Positions 1 to 5,699 of a stretch of DNA of 5,841 nt are shown one piece after another. How positions within the stretch are numbered: position 1 is the first letter of the stretch; each line of letters opens with the position of its first letter. Source of the stretch: Gemmatimonadales bacterium UBA7835 (GTDB lineage Bacteria > Gemmatimonadota > Gemmatimonadetes > Longimicrobiales > Gaopeijiaceae); the NCBI GenBank assembly GCA_002500925.1, contig DLTN01000108.1:520-6360 (forward strand). Direction: 5' to 3'. Made by a program: the position numbers and the translations under genes. The notes under the pieces are model-generated. The model was not told the origin of the DNA and did not search any database. It worked only from the letters and a program-made list of their open reading frames with translations.

Positions 1-1151
1 ACCTCATAAGGGTATGCATTGGGGTCAGTATAACCGAAACTCCCCTCCCAGTAGTGGCTCGGGTACACCATAGGCAAGGCTGCATCTACCACGTCTATAA
101 AGCTCTCCCAAACCTGGCCAATACCGACGTCTCGCCGAAAGGAAGTCGTTACCCCAAACACGTCAGCAGTCGACCTTACAGAGAGATCCGCGAGTTCCTG
201 CTCTGCATATCTAAGAAAACCCCTCACGGCATCTACCCGCCTCTCGCTTTCACCACCTGTAAAAACTGCCCGCGCCATGTCGGAAGCAGGAGCATCTGGG
301 AATCTGATGTAGTCCCACTGGACCTCGGGGAACCCCATCTCTGCAACCTCCCGAGCGAGGGCAATGTTGTACGACCAGAGGTCTTCATTAAAAAGGTTTT
401 GCCATACGATGTTATTGCTGTCCACCCAAACGCCCCCTGCAGTATCCTGAACCGCAGTCTCTGGCCGGGCAGTGGCGAGTAACGGGTCCTTCACAACTAC
501 AATACGCGCGATCGGATACACGCCCGCCGCTTCCAACCGGTCCAGAAGCCCGGGCAAATCACGGATCCGGATCTCTCCATTCGCCCCAATCTCCTTCGCC
601 AGAGGAACGTCCGTAGCGTGGCTAATGAAGCCGGTCGCATCCTTGATATCTATCACGAGTGCGTTGACCTCAGTCGTCTCCGCAATCTCAAGCATCGTTG
701 TCATTCGACGCTCCGATCCCGCGGCCCATGCGTTCACATACAGACCCCGGATATGATCCGGACGAGGGAAACGAGCGTCATCGAAGTCTTGCACTGGCTT
801 CATTTCGGGGTGAGGCACCCCAGTGGAGCCCGTCAAACCAAAAGGTGGCCTATACGGAATGAAAGGAGCTCTATCAGACGCTAATTCTGAGCCTCCTCGG
901 TCGTCCTCACCCCCTATGTCGCCCTGTAGTCGCTCCGCTCGCTCATCACTGGCCACTGTCCGAACAGCGGGCTCCTCGACTTTCAGAGAATCCATTGCGG
1001 GTTCCTGGTCGGCGTAAGGCCCTAAGGAATCCGCAATCTTGGCCTCCGAAAGCGGCGACTCCTCAGCACTATCTGAGACTCCGGTGCACGAAACTACCAA
1101 TAGCAACGGAGTAAACCACTTCAAACAACGACCGAAGAGAGGGGGGGGCAC
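1..1151 (-). CDS. Putative glycoside hydrolase lipoprotein, DUF4015-like (3' end outside window)
   Basis: Reading the minus strand from a GTG at 1151 gives an open frame of 383 codons that runs off base 1. It starts with a lipoprotein signal: basic residues R8 and K11, a hydrophobic FTPLLLVV stretch, and lipobox VVSC with Cys22. An acidic, Ser/Ala/Glu-rich linker follows (about 23-120), then a TIM-barrel-like domain. Visible motifs are IRGLYVNAWAAG (134-145), VNALVIDIKDATG (162-174), EVQWDYIRFP (276-285) and LPMVYPSHYW (359-368). These match the putative glycosyl hydrolase family DUF4015 (Pfam PF13200, from memory), in which the acidic residues near IDIKD and WDYIRFP are the likely active-site candidates. 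The substrate is unknown; a surface or periplasmic polysaccharide is an inference. The C-terminal end of the domain is missing. The start is uncertain: a TTG at 1124 would give a more classical MKWFTPLLLVVSC signal. GTG sits 4 nt after the rhodanese stop, suggesting coupled translation as the last seen gene of the waaA run. Family call is fairly sure, enzymatic activity is not shown. Confidence 0.88.
   Translation of the reverse strand, partial: MPPPLFGRCLKWFTPLLLVVSCTGVSDSAEESPLSEAKIADSLGPYADQEPAMDSLKVEEPAVRTVASDERAERLQGDIGGEDDRGGSELASDRAPFIPYRPPFGLTGSTGVPHPEMKPVQDFDDARFPRPDHIRGLYVNAWAAGSERRMTTMLEIAETTEVNALVIDIKDATGFISHATDVPLAKEIGANGEIRIRDLPGLLDRLEAAGVYPIARIVVVKDPLLATARPETAVQDTAGGVWVDSNNIVWQNLFNEDLWSYNIALAREVAEMGFPEVQWDYIRFPDAPASDMARAVFTGGESERRVDAVRGFLRYAEQELADLSVRSTADVFGVTTSFRRDVGIGQVWESFIDVVDAALPMVYPSHYWEGSFGYTDPNAYPYE
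1141..1148. repeat. Homopolymer tract of eight G (C8 in the coding sense)
   Basis: Eight consecutive G on the plus strand, read as C8 in the minus-strand gene, begin immediately after its candidate GTG start (1151-1149). By hand translation, a ninth C leads the GTG frame to a TAG about 29 codons on, and a seven-C version leads to a TGA after about ten codons. The tract can therefore switch the GTG-initiated frame on or off. If translation begins at the TTG at 1124 the tract is in the leader and has no coding effect. Chance occurrence or a sequencing length error are equally possible. Confidence 0.8.
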
Positions 1152-1155
1152 TTAC

Positions 1156-1497
1156 TCAGTACGCTCTCAGTGAAGGATCAACCTCTGCACGCCAACCGAG
1201 GACACCCCCCTTGAGGTTCAACACCCGGTCGTATCCCATCTGCATGAGAATCGCCGCCGCCCATGCACTTCGACCTCCACTACGACAGTAGACGACAACG
1301 TCTACATCCGCCGAAACCTCTCCCGTACGTCCCGGAAACTCACCTGTAGGGATTCGAAGCTGGTCATAGTCGGGCAAGTCGGCGATCTCTGCCTCGTGGT
1401 ACTCACGAACATCTACAAGCGTGGGTATTTCCCCAGAATCGAGACGTTCCTTGAGTTCCAGCGGCGTGATTTCTTTGACGTCAAAATCGTTATTCAT
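1156..1497 (-). CDS. Single-domain rhodanese-like sulfurtransferase
   Basis: A 113-residue protein covering one complete rhodanese fold with no signal peptide, so probably cytosolic. It shows the N-terminal DVRE motif (29-32) and the active-site loop CRSGGRS (71-77), where Cys71 would carry the persulfide. The closing motif is LNLKGGVLGW followed by VDPSLRAY. Single-domain rhodaneses pass sulfane sulfur to acceptors such as thiols, cyanide or biosynthetic partners; the acceptor here cannot be read from sequence. The C-terminal GWxxxVDPSLxxY ending resembles the rhodanese tail of MoeB/MOCS3-type fusions, but no adenylyltransferase domain is attached. Its ATG overlaps the waaA stop as ATGA (1497-1494) and no good Shine-Dalgarno precedes it, so translation is probably coupled to waaA. 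The next gene starts 4 nt after its TGA. Family is certain, physiological role unknown. Confidence 0.93.
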   Translation of the reverse strand: MNNDFDVKEITPLELKERLDSGEIPTLVDVREYHEAEIADLPDYDQLRIPTGEFPGRTGEVSADVDVVVYCRSGGRSAWAAAILMQMGYDRVLNLKGGVLGWRAEVDPSLRAY

Positions 1498-2852
1498 CTA
1501 CTTATTCTTAAGAGTGACTCGAGTAAGGTTGCAGACCGGAGAGCCGCCCCGCGGTTGCGCTGAATATACTGGGCTGAAGCAGCTCCCGCGGCCCTCCTGC
1601 GAGCTTCGTCAGTCAACCAAGCGGTGGCCACCTCCGTTAATTCTTCCACATTCTGCACTGCCTCCGCACCTCCGCAGTCAATAAGGTCTGCAGCCGCACG
1701 TGCCCTGTGGTGCTGAGGGCCGAACAAGACTCCGTTTTCCGCAGCGGCCGGCTCTAAAACCGAATGAAGACCCCGGCCGTGGAACCCGCCACCAACGAAG
1801 GATACAGAAGCCAATCCGTAGAGGTTAGCCAACACGCCAACACGATCCACCACGATCGCATTAGGGCGAAGACTAACTTCAGGTGCGTCACCCGCTAGGG
1901 CGTCTTCCAAGTTGCTGAGGGTCGTTGCCCACCAGCCGTCCTTTTCCAGGCGCTCAATCAGCTTCGCAACAGCCAACTCAGATGGCTTATGGGGAGCAAT
2001 GATCAAACGAAGATCTGTGACCGTCTCCCGAGTGGAAACAAGGGCCGGAAGAAGAACATCTTCATCTGATACCCACGTGGAACCGGCGACCACGGTCGGT
2101 CGGACATCAGCCTGCAACAGCGCATGCCACCGTTGCCGAAGGTCTCGTCCTCGGAACCGGTACACCGCAGAATCGATACCAGGATCACCCGTGGTCCTCA
2201 CCACCCGCGGACTGACACCTAGCGACTGAAGCGCCAATGCATCTTCTTCGGAATTAGCGCACGCGAGTGACAAAGCATTCCAAGAAGGCTTCATCAACAT
2301 CTTAGCTAATGGCCCCATCCGTCCGGACTCTCGGGTCACCACCGCGCCAATCATACCTACCGGGATCCCTCTACGATCCGCCTCGTTCACCAAGGTCGGC
2401 CAGATCTCTGTTTTGGTGAAGATGACCGCATCGGGGGCCACTGCCTCCATGACGCATCCTAGAGGACCCCTCAAGTCCCAAGGCAGATAGGTAGCTACAT
2501 CTGCATTTATGCTCCGTGTGATTTCTTCGGCAGAGGGAGAAAAGAACGTATACAGCACCTGGACATCCGGGCGAAGTGCTCGAAGCTCTCGAATGACCGC
2601 TCTCGCTTGGAAGCCCTCGCCTACGCTAGGTGCATGAACCCATACGACTGGTCGATCTGGATCCCTCAACGTCCGTCCCCAGAGTGATAAGAGATCATGG
2701 GAGCGACGGCGTCCAGAGAGACCTCTTGCAAGGTTTGAACTGCCGATTGAGAGGAGCGGAGATAACAGACGAACTACGCCCCACGCGAACCGATATAGAA
2801 CGCTCAAGAAGTTCCGGTATTCAGTTTCGGAGAAGATGAATGCAAGGAGCAT
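1494..2852 (-). CDS. waaA: 3-deoxy-D-manno-octulosonic acid (Kdo) transferase
   Basis: WaaA (KdtA) transfers Kdo from CMP-Kdo to lipid IVA at the cytoplasmic face of the inner membrane, the first step of LPS core assembly. The 452 residues (family usually about 420-440) show an N-terminal hydrophobic anchor (about 18-34) and then a GT-B glycosyltransferase (GT30). Motifs are VHAPSVGEG (72-80) with likely catalytic base Glu79, TEIWPTLVNEA (148-158), GSTWVSDEDVLLP (257-269), LIIAPHKPSE (283-292) and VGGGFHGRGLHSVLEPAA (353-370). Some motifs deviate from the E. coli forms: APHKP for VPRHP, and GDPGID for GNLKFD. Similar variants occur in Bacteroidetes-like WaaA, from memory. No Shine-Dalgarno precedes the ATG at 2852. 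A TTG at 2807, giving MSVLYRFAWG, is preceded by a GGAAC and matches the usual N-terminus better, so the true start may be there. Leads the run with the rhodanese and the glycoside hydrolase lipoprotein. No lpxK or Kdo-synthesis gene is in the window. Confidence 0.93.
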   Translation of the reverse strand: MLLAFIFSETEYRNFLSVLYRFAWGVVRLLSPLLSIGSSNLARGLSGRRRSHDLLSLWGRTLRDPDRPVVWVHAPSVGEGFQARAVIRELRALRPDVQVLYTFFSPSAEEITRSINADVATYLPWDLRGPLGCVMEAVAPDAVIFTKTEIWPTLVNEADRRGIPVGMIGAVVTRESGRMGPLAKMLMKPSWNALSLACANSEEDALALQSLGVSPRVVRTTGDPGIDSAVYRFRGRDLRQRWHALLQADVRPTVVAGSTWVSDEDVLLPALVSTRETVTDLRLIIAPHKPSELAVAKLIERLEKDGWWATTLSNLEDALAGDAPEVSLRPNAIVVDRVGVLANLYGLASVSFVGGGFHGRGLHSVLEPAAAENGVLFGPQHHRARAAADLIDCGGAEAVQNVEELTEVATAWLTDEARRRAAGAASAQYIQRNRGAALRSATLLESLLRISR

Positions 2853-2885
2853 AGGGCGGCAGCGCTACGGCCGGTAGATTTAGTT
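2853..2885. promoter_or_regulatory. Short divergent intergenic region, presumed to hold promoters
   Basis: Only 33 bp separate the first possible start of waaA (minus) from the ATG at 2886 (plus). Both transcripts must be initiated in or near here. A TAGATT (2875-2880) resembles a -10 box for the plus-strand gene and would place initiation near its ATG, implying a leaderless or very short leader. No matching -35 is evident. The crowding is eased if waaA starts at the TTG at 2807. Promoter positions are inference only. Confidence 0.3.
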
Positions 2886-3095
2886 ATGAACTATCAGATC
2901 ACTGTCCGCTTCGGCGGGAGACACCAGCGCTATCACACATTCAAGGTCTCCGCAGATAATGCGGCGGAAGCGCTCCGACAAGCCGCTGACAAAGTACCAG
3001 AGGAAATCGCTGCCGATGTCGACCTTGTCGAGCTACGTGTGGCGATCAATCCGGATGAGCGCTCATATCTCGACGAGGCTAGCAGCGGTGTCTGA
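2886..3095 (+). CDS. Small conserved-looking protein of unknown function
   Basis: A 69-residue, acidic, soluble-looking protein that I cannot assign to a named family. Alternating hydrophobic patterns suggest a beta-beta-alpha-beta fold: YQITVRFGG (3-11) and a YHTFKVSA strand, an Ala/Glu-rich helix running from about NAAEAL to EEIAADV (25-45), then VDLVELRVAI as a last strand. There is no signal peptide, membrane segment, cysteine or metal motif. No strong Shine-Dalgarno is present (GGTAG lies about 8 nt before the ATG, and a leaderless start is possible). It is taken as a real gene because the reading has plausible secondary structure, sits in an otherwise unexplained gap divergent from waaA, and lies 42 bp upstream of the co-directional metallopeptidase gene, with which it may be co-transcribed. 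The minus-strand reading across it is Ser/Arg/Ala-rich low complexity, typical of a shadow. Confidence 0.7.
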   Translation: MNYQITVRFGGRHQRYHTFKVSADNAAEALRQAADKVPEEIAADVDLVELRVAINPDERSYLDEASSGV

Positions 3096-3098
3096 TCC

Positions 3099-3114
3099 TT
3101 TGCGCAGCTGCAAA
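3099..3114. other. Small inverted repeat between the 69-aa gene and the peptidase gene
   Basis: TTTGC (3099-3103) and GCAAA (3110-3114) can pair around a six-base loop, and GCAGCTGC inside it is a perfect palindrome. It starts three bases after the stop of the small gene. There is no T-run after it, so it is not a standard Rho-independent terminator. It could be a weak attenuating hairpin, a protein site, or chance. Confidence 0.25.
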
Positions 3115-3137
3115 TCATCACCAGAGATCGTGCTCTA

Positions 3138-4259
3138 ATGAGCACCTATCCCAAGATCGTTCGTCGTAACAGTCGAGGCCTGTTCGCTGCAGCAGCACTC
3201 GCATTGGTCGCTGGATGCACGGCGTGCTCACCGCTTTACGTCGTCAGGGCAGGAATTGCCGAGATAGGAATTCTGAGGGGCCGACAGCCCATTCACGAGA
3301 TTCTAAACGACACCACCGTCAACCCTGATACACGTAGCAAGCTCGCGTACGTAGTCGACGCTCGTCGTTTCGCAGCAGAGGACCTCGGAATCGACGTGGG
3401 TGATTCTTACACGATGTTCACCCAACTCGACCGAGACACGCTTGCTATGGTTGTGACGGCAGCGTGGCCCGATCGTCTAGTGCCCAAGACATGGTGGTTT
3501 CCCATTGTGGGCCAAGTTCCCTACAAAGGCCACTTCTCATTACAGTCAGCTCTTGAGGAAGAAGCCAGCCTAGCAAACGAAGGTTATGACACGTGGGTCA
3601 GGCCTACTTCAGCCTTCAGCACCCTCGGATGGTTCAACGACCCAGTACTCTCTACTGCACTCAAGACGGACGAAGTCGAAGTTGTAACCACTGTCATTCA
3701 CGAACTGGCGCATCAACACTTGTTCCTGCCGGGCCAAGTAGAATTCAACGAAAGTTTCGCAACGTTCGTAGGTCGGGCGGGTGCCGCAAGTTACTTCTGC
3801 ACACGAGAAGGGAGTGGCCCCCAATCCATCAAGTGTCACCGAGCATTAGCCAGATGGCGAGACAGTCAGGTCTTCAGCAGCTATCTGGACGGCCTCGTCA
3901 ACAGGCTAGAGGCAGTATACGACGATCCAGAGCTGACCCCGGAACAGAAAGCCACAGAACGACTGCCAATCATCGCGAGTGGGTTGCAGGAATTCGACGA
4001 ACAGGTAGCACCTGCCCTAGAGTCTCTCACCTTCGCGGGCTTCCGACATGAGAAGGTCAATAATGCGACCCTCCTTTCATACATCCGTTACTATAAGCGG
4101 CTCTTGGATTTCAACACCTTCCTCGAATCCCACGAGGGTGACCTGGCCCAGGCCCTGTCAGATATTAAGGAGCGGGTGCGAGACGCCAGTGATGCGTTCG
4201 ATGTGATCCCCCACACTCGACCACTGGAGTCGAGTACGAAGGCAGTTCCGAGAGACTGA
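3138..4259 (+). CDS. Zinc-metallopeptidase lipoprotein, putative aminopeptidase family
   Basis: A 373-residue protein with a lipoprotein signal: basic n-region (K6, R9, R10, R13), a hydrophobic FAAAALALVAG stretch and lipobox LVAGC at Cys27, followed by CSPLYVVRAG, which is characteristic of the family. The body has GQVPYKGHFS (125-134) and the zinc motif HELAH (188-192), then NESFA with Glu205 as probable third ligand: a gluzincin-like HExxH plus downstream Glu arrangement. This matches the uncharacterised putative aminopeptidase family (Pfam Aminopep, PF10023, from memory), at usual length. Peptidase activity is inferred from the motif; substrate is unknown. Predicted location is the periplasmic side of a membrane, lipid-anchored. 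A weak AGAG lies about 11 nt before the ATG. It lies 42 bp after the small unknown gene on the same strand, and ends 70 bp from the convergent Mo-enzyme gene. The C-terminal 150 residues are acidic and helical-looking. All zinc-site residues are present and no frameshift is seen. Confidence 0.9.
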   Translation: MSTYPKIVRRNSRGLFAAAALALVAGCTACSPLYVVRAGIAEIGILRGRQPIHEILNDTTVNPDTRSKLAYVVDARRFAAEDLGIDVGDSYTMFTQLDRDTLAMVVTAAWPDRLVPKTWWFPIVGQVPYKGHFSLQSALEEEASLANEGYDTWVRPTSAFSTLGWFNDPVLSTALKTDEVEVVTTVIHELAHQHLFLPGQVEFNESFATFVGRAGAASYFCTREGSGPQSIKCHRALARWRDSQVFSSYLDGLVNRLEAVYDDPELTPEQKATERLPIIASGLQEFDEQVAPALESLTFAGFRHEKVNNATLLSYIRYYKRLLDFNTFLESHEGDLAQALSDIKERVRDASDAFDVIPHTRPLESSTKAVPRD

Positions 4260-4260
4260 A

Positions 4261-4315
4261 GCAGGACCCAGAATCTCAGAGGCCATCTTATACGACGGCG
4301 CACTGGGAAGCCTGC
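4261..4315. terminator. Inverted repeat in convergent gap, possible bidirectional terminator
   Basis: GCAGG (4261-4265) plus CCCAG (4267-4271) pair with CTGGG (4303-4307) plus CCTGC (4311-4315). This gives ten base pairs split by a small asymmetric internal loop (A against AAG) and enclosing a 31-nt loop. It begins one base after the peptidase stop and ends 14 bp from the Mo-enzyme stop, so it could act on both convergent transcripts. There is no U-tract on either side and the loop is long, so a canonical Rho-independent terminator is not claimed; a 3'-end-stabilising or Rho-associated structure is equally possible. Confidence 0.35.
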
Positions 4316-4329
4316 TAGGGCTGCTCTGA

Positions 4330-5553
4330 CTACTGGTCCGGAATCGTGATCTCTCTAACAACGCTGCCGTAGCTTTCCCAATACGTGATCTTTTGGACCA
4401 TGACGGGGTCGTCCGTTGTCGGCTGAATCTCTCCATCCGTCGAGATCGCGCGGGACGTTACGGTATGGGCACCAGGAGAAGCTGCCCATTCTAGGTGCCA
4501 AAAAGTCCACGTGTAAGGATCGTCCGCTCCTTCTCCGAGTGCCACCGGCTGCCAGTCCCCGCCATCGATACTGACCTCAACTCGGTCAATCGGTTTGCCC
4601 CACGCTGCACCATTTATCCGATATCCACCATCGGTTCGTACAACGTTGGCAGGGATTGAGTTGATATTTGTTCGACCCACCGAGGTTTCAGCCCAGACAC
4701 CATCTTCGTCAGAGCCTTCCTGACGCAAGGTCACATAGTCACGAGCCATGAACTTGCCCATGAAGCGAGTGTCACGGACCTCGATCCGGGTCAACCACTT
4801 CACATTAGCAACACCATACCAGCCCGGAGCAATTAACCTCAGGGGATACCCATTACCGATCGGCAAAGACTCCCCATTCACTGCCCACGCCAAGAGGACG
4901 TTATCCCGCATAGCGTCTTCTAAAGACAAACTCCGAGCGAACTGTTGATCGACCTCAATATCATCCCTATGCAGCAGTGTCTCTGTTCCAGTGTCAGCAC
5001 CGAAAAAAACGATCTCGACCCCACCGTCGTGAATTCCTGCCTCTCGAAGAAGAGGTGCGAGTGGAATCCCAGTCCACTTAGCATTGTGCACCGCCCCCAT
5101 AAACGTGGCGAAGCCGCGATTCCCAGCGCATTCAAGTAGCATCGTAACGTCTTGCTGCGGTCGTGACCGGATATCATCAAGCGTCAGCGTCATTGGTCGA
5201 TCTACCATACCTGCGATCTCTAGCCTCCAAGCCTCACCGTCTAGCTCAGGAGTGCCATAGTGACCTACGCTGAATAGTTGCTCGGTCGGAGTAACCCAAG
5301 AATCCAAGGCCTGCCAGTCGAGCGTATTCGCACGCCCTCCGGCCGGCGGCGCATTAGTCCATGGAATCACGTCATCCTGAGACGAGATCCGTTCAAGACG
5401 CTCCGCAAAGTCAGCCGGAAAAACCGCAGCAGCAGCAGCGACTGCCCCACCACGTCGAATCACCTCTCGACGAGACATCACCTCAGAGGTCACATCCTCG
5501 AGACCGTAGAGTTCCGCGGGGATCTTCGCCTGTGGCCGTGACCGATCTGCCAT
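4330..5553 (-). CDS. Tat-exported sulfite oxidase-family molybdopterin oxidoreductase
   Basis: A 407-residue enzyme of the sulfite oxidase/SoxC family. Residues 27-34 (SRREVIRR) followed by GGAVAAAAAVF form a twin-arginine signal, preceded by an unusually long 26-residue n-region, so export of the folded cofactor-loaded enzyme to the periplasm is expected. The Mo-binding domain carries LLECAGNRGFATF (139-151), where Cys142 is the predicted molybdenum thiolate ligand. Next come WTGIPLAPLLREAG (160-173), VNGESLPIGNGYPLRLI (225-241) and PGWYGVANVKWLTRIEV (243-259). From about 285 an Ig-like dimerisation domain follows, ending in HLEWAASPGAHTVTSRA and YWESYGS. The family oxidises sulfite or thiosulfate-derived sulfane sulfur and passes electrons to a c-type cytochrome; no cytochrome is adjacent, so the exact substrate is open. 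The ATG at 5553 is chosen because GGAGG lies 9 nt upstream; Met26 just before the RR motif is the alternative. Gene is complete. Confidence 0.93.
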   Translation of the reverse strand: MADRSRPQAKIPAELYGLEDVTSEVMSRREVIRRGGAVAAAAAVFPADFAERLERISSQDDVIPWTNAPPAGGRANTLDWQALDSWVTPTEQLFSVGHYGTPELDGEAWRLEIAGMVDRPMTLTLDDIRSRPQQDVTMLLECAGNRGFATFMGAVHNAKWTGIPLAPLLREAGIHDGGVEIVFFGADTGTETLLHRDDIEVDQQFARSLSLEDAMRDNVLLAWAVNGESLPIGNGYPLRLIAPGWYGVANVKWLTRIEVRDTRFMGKFMARDYVTLRQEGSDEDGVWAETSVGRTNINSIPANVVRTDGGYRINGAAWGKPIDRVEVSIDGGDWQPVALGEGADDPYTWTFWHLEWAASPGAHTVTSRAISTDGEIQPTTDDPVMVQKITYWESYGSVVREITIPDQ

Positions 5554-5562
5554 GCTTCGTTG

Positions 5563-5567
5563 CCTCC
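5563..5567 (-). promoter_or_regulatory. Shine-Dalgarno of the Mo-enzyme gene
   Basis: GGAGG on the minus strand (CCTCC at 5563-5567 on plus) lies 9 nt before the ATG at 5553. It is the strongest ribosome binding site in the window and decides that start over the internal Met26. Confidence 0.75.
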
Positions 5568-5583
5568 GTTCAATTGAGAACGG
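5566..5583 (-). promoter_or_regulatory. Leader hairpin overlapping the Shine-Dalgarno
   Basis: In mRNA sense CCGTTC and GAACGG form a perfect 6-bp stem around the loop TCAATT. The last two G of the 3' arm are also the first two G of the GGAGG ribosome binding site, so the folded form would partly mask it. This could tune translation of the Mo enzyme, or the palindrome could be a DNA operator. It is seen directly; regulatory function is inference. Confidence 0.4.
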
Positions 5584-5614
5584 CCAATCTGTGGAAATGA
5601 TGCCCTACACGCCA

Positions 5615-5623
5615 TTCATATCA
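5615..5623 (-). promoter_or_regulatory. Possible extended -10 promoter element for the Mo-enzyme gene
   Basis: On the minus strand TGATATGAA has the TGn extension followed by TATGAA (four of six matches to TATAAT). It would give a leader of roughly 55 nt containing the hairpin and ribosome binding site. No good -35 hexamer lies 16-18 nt upstream. One of several weak candidates in the 146-bp gap (5554-5699), where no convincing terminator for the upstream gene was seen. Confidence 0.2.
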
Positions 5624-5699
5624 CAAGACACATGAGACGATTAGAGCCCTGACACTCCTTCATCCGGATACTAAACCGGGCAAGAACCGCCACAATTGA

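Noticed and set aside
54..1017. Several plus-strand open frames of 64-142 codons
   Set aside because: They are antisense to the minus-strand lipoprotein gene, whose signal peptide and DUF4015 motifs run continuously through the region. The plus frames are Arg/Ser/Pro-rich with no motifs.
2933..3145. A 70-codon minus-strand frame opposite the small unknown gene
   Set aside because: Low-complexity Ser/Arg/Ala sequence with no ribosome site; the plus-strand reading has a credible secondary-structure pattern.
3593..4051. A 152-codon plus-strand frame inside the metallopeptidase gene
   Set aside because: It is a shifted reading of the same strand as the HELAH protein, and its Arg/Ser/Gln-rich composition has no fold signal.
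5427..5441. GCA/CAG trinucleotide run in the Tat signal region
   Set aside because: Only about five units, encoding the alanine core of the signal peptide; expected from composition, and length change would stay in frame.
5361..5600. Plus-strand open frames opposite the start of the Mo-enzyme gene
   Set aside because: Antisense to a well-supported Tat signal and the GGAGG-led start; Arg/Ser/Gln-rich shadows.
5660..5685. CCGG...CCGG possible hairpin after the barrel gene as terminator
   Set aside because: A 4-bp stem with an 8-nt loop and no U-tract is too weak to call.
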